Source: CAZIWJ01 sp964542855 (lineage in GTDB: Bacteria > Bacteroidota > Bacteroidia > Cytophagales > Cyclobacteriaceae). From it: a stretch of DNA of 8,311 bases. Positions 6,468-8,311 of this stretch are shown here, piece by piece. The first letter of the stretch is position 1; every line of letters begins with the position of its first letter. The stretch covers positions 1 to 8,311 of the forward strand of contig CAZIWJ010000159.1 in assembly GCA_964542855.1 (NCBI GenBank), read 5' to 3'. A model generated the notes under the pieces. The model was not told the origin of the DNA and did not search any database. It saw nothing but the letters and a program-made list of their open reading frames with translations. Position numbers and translations under genes: made by a program.

Positions 6468-7421
6468 ATGCAAATGGTTACAGAAACGCAAGTTGACAGC
6501 CAACGGCAAGAAAACCTTACCCACTGGCGAAGAGAGAGAAAGCTACTGGAGGAAAAGAAGTTTGGCCGAATTTCCCAAAAAGATAAGTTGCGAGGACGGT
6601 TCACTGCTATCGACCGGGTTCTTCCCCATTTTAAAAACCTGCTTAAGCTGGGCGGGGTTTACGGTAAAGGGCAGGCAAATGCGCTGAACATTGCCCTAAG
6701 GCAGCTGGATTTATCATTTCCCAATCTTCCATCAGCTTTCGATGGCTACAAAATTCTCCACCTCACCGATATGCACCTGGAAAGCTTTCCGGGTATTGAA
6801 AATCGTATTGCCGGCGTAGTAAAAGAGGTTGAACACGACCTTACTGTTATTACCGGCGATTATAGATTAAACCCCTTTAATCCTCCCGAAATGGTGTACG
6901 AGCCCATGCAGGTTATTATTAACGCCCTGCAACCGGTCGACGGGATTTTAGCTACACTCGGTAACCACGAGTTGCACCACGACGCTGAATACGTGGCGCA
7001 ACTGGGTGCACGCATGCTAATTAACGAAACGGTGTCGCTGCACCGGGGCAATGAATCTTTTCATATTACCGGGCTCGATGATCCCCATTATTATGCCACC
7101 ACCCAAATGGATGAAGCCTTGTTTGCTTCTCCCGATAAAGGGTTTAAACTGGCCCTGGTTCATTCGCCGGAGTACTACGAAGAAGCCGCTGCGGCCAACT
7201 ACGACCTGTACCTCTGCGGGCATACCCACGGCGGCCAAATCCGCTTACCGGGAGGCATTCCACTGGTAAAACACCTGTATAAAGGGCAACACTTGTATAA
7301 AGGGCTGTGGCAGCACGGGCAAATGATTGGTTATACCAGCGCCGGTTGCGGCGTATCGGGAATACCGGTCCGTTTTTTCTGCCAGGGCGAAGTTACACTC
7401 ATTACCCTCCGCCGGCACTAA
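6468..7421 (+). CDS. Metallophosphoesterase of the calcineurin-like superfamily (YkuE-like)
   Basis: The 317-residue product carries the whole two-metal phosphoesterase signature in order: LTDMHLE (Asp101, His103), ITGDYR (Gly130-Asp131), LGNHE (Gly165-Asn166-His167-Glu168), VHSPEYY (His232) and GHTHGGQIRLP (Gly251, His252, His254). These residues bind the metal pair (commonly Mn or Fe/Zn) and the phosphate. Relatives include YkuE and the lipid-A-pathway UDP-2,3-diacylglucosamine hydrolases of the LpxG type. The substrate cannot be read from the sequence. Many relatives have an N-terminal membrane segment or Tat signal. Here residues 1-60 are instead charged and basic (HWRRERKLLEEKKFGR), with no export signal, so the protein is probably cytoplasmic or peripherally membrane-bound. 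It stands alone on the plus strand. The start may alternatively be Met3 at 6474. It ends directly against the stop codon of the convergent PKD gene. Confidence 0.9.
   Translation: MQMVTETQVDSQRQENLTHWRRERKLLEEKKFGRISQKDKLRGRFTAIDRVLPHFKNLLKLGGVYGKGQANALNIALRQLDLSFPNLPSAFDGYKILHLTDMHLESFPGIENRIAGVVKEVEHDLTVITGDYRLNPFNPPEMVYEPMQVIINALQPVDGILATLGNHELHHDAEYVAQLGARMLINETVSLHRGNESFHITGLDDPHYYATTQMDEALFASPDKGFKLALVHSPEYYEEAAAANYDLYLCGHTHGGQIRLPGGIPLVKHLYKGQHLYKGLWQHGQMIGYTSAGCGVSGIPVRFFCQGEVTLITLRRH
7272..7307 (+). repeat. Tandem 18-base repeat inside the metallophosphoesterase gene
   Basis: Two adjacent six-codon units encode HLYKGQ and HLYKGL (residues 269-280). The first 15 bases of each unit, CACCTGTATAAAGGG and CACTTGTATAAAGGG, differ at one silent position. 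This looks like an in-frame duplication just downstream of the GHTHGG metal motif. Confidence 0.6.
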
Positions 7422-8069
7422 TTAATTAAATACAGCCTGCACCTGTTCGGTATCCGATAGCCCCTCCGGGTCGCGAACCCGCAGCTCAATAACGTAAGTA
7501 CCGCTCACCGACGAGTTAATTGAAGCCGTAGCCTGCGTGCTGTTGGTAATGGTGGTGCCTCCGCCATCGGTCGGGCTACTAATAATACTCCAGTTATACG
7601 ATAATTCATCACCGTCGGGATCTGACGACCCGGTACCGTCGAGGGTAATGGTTTCACCGGCAGCAACCGCCGATACTTCTGCAATTTCAGCTACCGGGGG
7701 ATTATTATTGCTCTCTTCCACCGTAATTTCCACCTCGTCGGTCTGGGCCGGGTGAATGCCGTCCTGAACCCTGAGTTCAACCACGTAAACGCCAAGTGCA
7801 TCGGAATTGAACTGGGCCCGCTCCTGGTCATTATTAAAAATAGAAGCGCTACTTCCGTTGGGCTGGCTAACGAACGACCACAAAAAAGTAAGCGTATCGC
7901 CGTCAGGATCGGAAGAATTACTCCCGTCGAGGCTCACGGTTCGTAAACCGCTAATTAACTGATCATTGCCCGCATCGGCCACGGGAGGGTTTCCGGGTAA
8001 ATCTTCCCCGCCGTCGCAGGAAAAGAAAAGGAAGGCAACTAAACCAGAGTAGATGATTATCTGTTTCAT
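7422..8069 (-). CDS. Lipoprotein with two tandem PKD-like domains
   Basis: The 215-residue product starts with a short signal sequence and a lipobox-like LFFSC, with lipidation expected at Cys18. After the cysteine comes DGGEDLPG. An acidic patch at this position resembles the lipoprotein export signal that sends Bacteroidota lipoproteins to the cell surface. Two PKD-type Ig-like folds follow, at about residues 28-117 and 123-215. Each opens with NPPVA and carries LDGSNSSDPDGD or LDGTGSSDPDGD, then an F/Y-x-W-S strand and a closing Y-V-V/I-E-L-R-V strand with (Q/R)D. PKD domains usually mediate protein or polysaccharide contacts. No catalytic domain is attached, so this is an adhesion, scaffold or binding protein of unknown partner. 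The two domains are clearly homologous to each other, suggesting an internal duplication. Its last codon abuts the convergent phosphoesterase stop. Confidence 0.88.
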   Translation of the reverse strand: MKQIIIYSGLVAFLFFSCDGGEDLPGNPPVADAGNDQLISGLRTVSLDGSNSSDPDGDTLTFLWSFVSQPNGSSASIFNNDQERAQFNSDALGVYVVELRVQDGIHPAQTDEVEITVEESNNNPPVAEIAEVSAVAAGETITLDGTGSSDPDGDELSYNWSIISSPTDGGGTTITNSTQATASINSSVSGTYVIELRVRDPEGLSDTEQVQAVFN

Positions 8070-8098
8070 ACGGATAAGTGCTTAAAGTGAGTAGCGAT

Positions 8099-8128
8099 TA
8101 ACAGTAGGTAATGCGCTGAACTGTCAAA
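8099..8128 (-). promoter_or_regulatory. Possible promoter of the PKD lipoprotein gene
   Basis: On the minus strand, TTTG (8128-8125) is followed after 18 bases by TACTGTTA (8106-8099). The spacing fits the Bacteroidota -33/-7 arrangement, but the -7 element matches TAnnTTTG at only two of its four distal positions. It lies about 29 bases before the ATG at 8069. Confidence 0.3.
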
Positions 8129-8143
8129 TTGCTGAACGACTCG

Positions 8144-8151
8144 TATATTTG
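8144..8151 (+). promoter_or_regulatory. uvrA promoter -7 element TATATTTG
   Basis: TATATTTG is a perfect match to the Bacteroidota primary-sigma -7 consensus TAnnTTTG. Its last base is only 7 bases before the uvrA ATG. No TTTG -33 partner is seen at the usual 17-20 base spacing. If it is used, the transcript would begin at or very near the start codon. Confidence 0.45.
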
Positions 8152-8158
8152 CAAGTTC

Positions 8159-8311
8159 ATGGATAAAACGGCAACAAAACAACCGGCTTCCGTAGATCAC
8201 CTCGATCCGAAGCAGTTTATTATTATAAAGGGGGCAAAGGTTAACAACCTGAAAAACATTAGCGTAGCTATTCCCCGAAACAAGCTGGTGGTGGTAACCG
8301 GCCTTTCGGGG
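8159..8311 (+). CDS. uvrA: Excinuclease ABC subunit A, N-terminal 51 residues, runs off the window
   Basis: From the ATG at 8159 the frame is open to the right edge. After a polar lead of about 19 residues it reads FIIIKGAKVNNLKNISVAIP and then RNKLVVVTGLSG, the conserved beginning of UvrA. The final GLSG is the first half of the first Walker A motif (normally GLSGSGKS). UvrA is the damage-recognising dimeric ATPase of nucleotide-excision repair, which loads UvrB and acts in the cytoplasm on DNA. Full-length proteins are about 940-970 residues, so nearly all of it lies outside the window. There is no alternative ATG between 8159 and the conserved region, so the start is well supported. Confidence 0.93.
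   Translation, partial: MDKTATKQPASVDHLDPKQFIIIKGAKVNNLKNISVAIPRNKLVVVTGLSG

Overview
The window most likely comes from a member of the Bacteroidota, probably a Cytophagales- or Flavobacteriia-like environmental bacterium. The reasons are a TonB-dependent receptor with an N-terminal carboxypeptidase-regulatory-like domain, a PKD lipoprotein with an acidic stretch after the lipid-modified cysteine, a secreted BNR/Asp-box propeller of the large type common in that phylum, a Porphyromonas-type secreted arginine deiminase, starts without Shine-Dalgarno sequences, and a perfect TAnnTTTG promoter element before uvrA. By eye, base composition is close to half G+C. The species cannot be named from the sequence alone. 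No tRNA, rRNA, CRISPR array, insertion sequence or phage gene was seen, and no stretch over 300 bases lacks a gene.

Layout. From 1 to 6343 everything is on the minus strand. Read in the direction of transcription, it starts with a TonB-dependent receptor (6343 to 3935), followed by a strong hairpin. Next comes a 46-residue secreted or membrane-anchored peptide (3814 to 3674), not previously listed because it is so short. After a 4-base gap lies a secreted peptidyl-arginine-deiminase-family enzyme (3669 to 2185). After a further 13 bases lies a large secreted beta-propeller protein (2171, running off the left edge). The last three look like one operon. A 124-base divergent spacer separates the receptor from a plus-strand metallophosphoesterase (6468 to 7421). 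That gene meets, stop codon against stop codon, a minus-strand two-domain PKD lipoprotein (8069 to 7422). An 89-base divergent spacer leads to the first 51 codons of uvrA (8159 onward, running off the right edge).

How it may fit together. Five of the seven genes carry N-terminal export signals, so this is mainly a cell-envelope or secreted-protein locus beside a DNA-repair gene. The most interesting part is the peptide / deiminase / propeller operon. The deiminase keeps the full catalytic set and an Asn-Arg-Ser-Arg motif where the Porphyromonas gingivalis enzyme has the two arginines that recognise a C-terminal arginine on the substrate. The tiny upstream gene encodes an exported peptide that itself ends in Lys-Arg. 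A co-encoded peptide substrate for C-terminal citrullination is a testable idea, but it is inference only.
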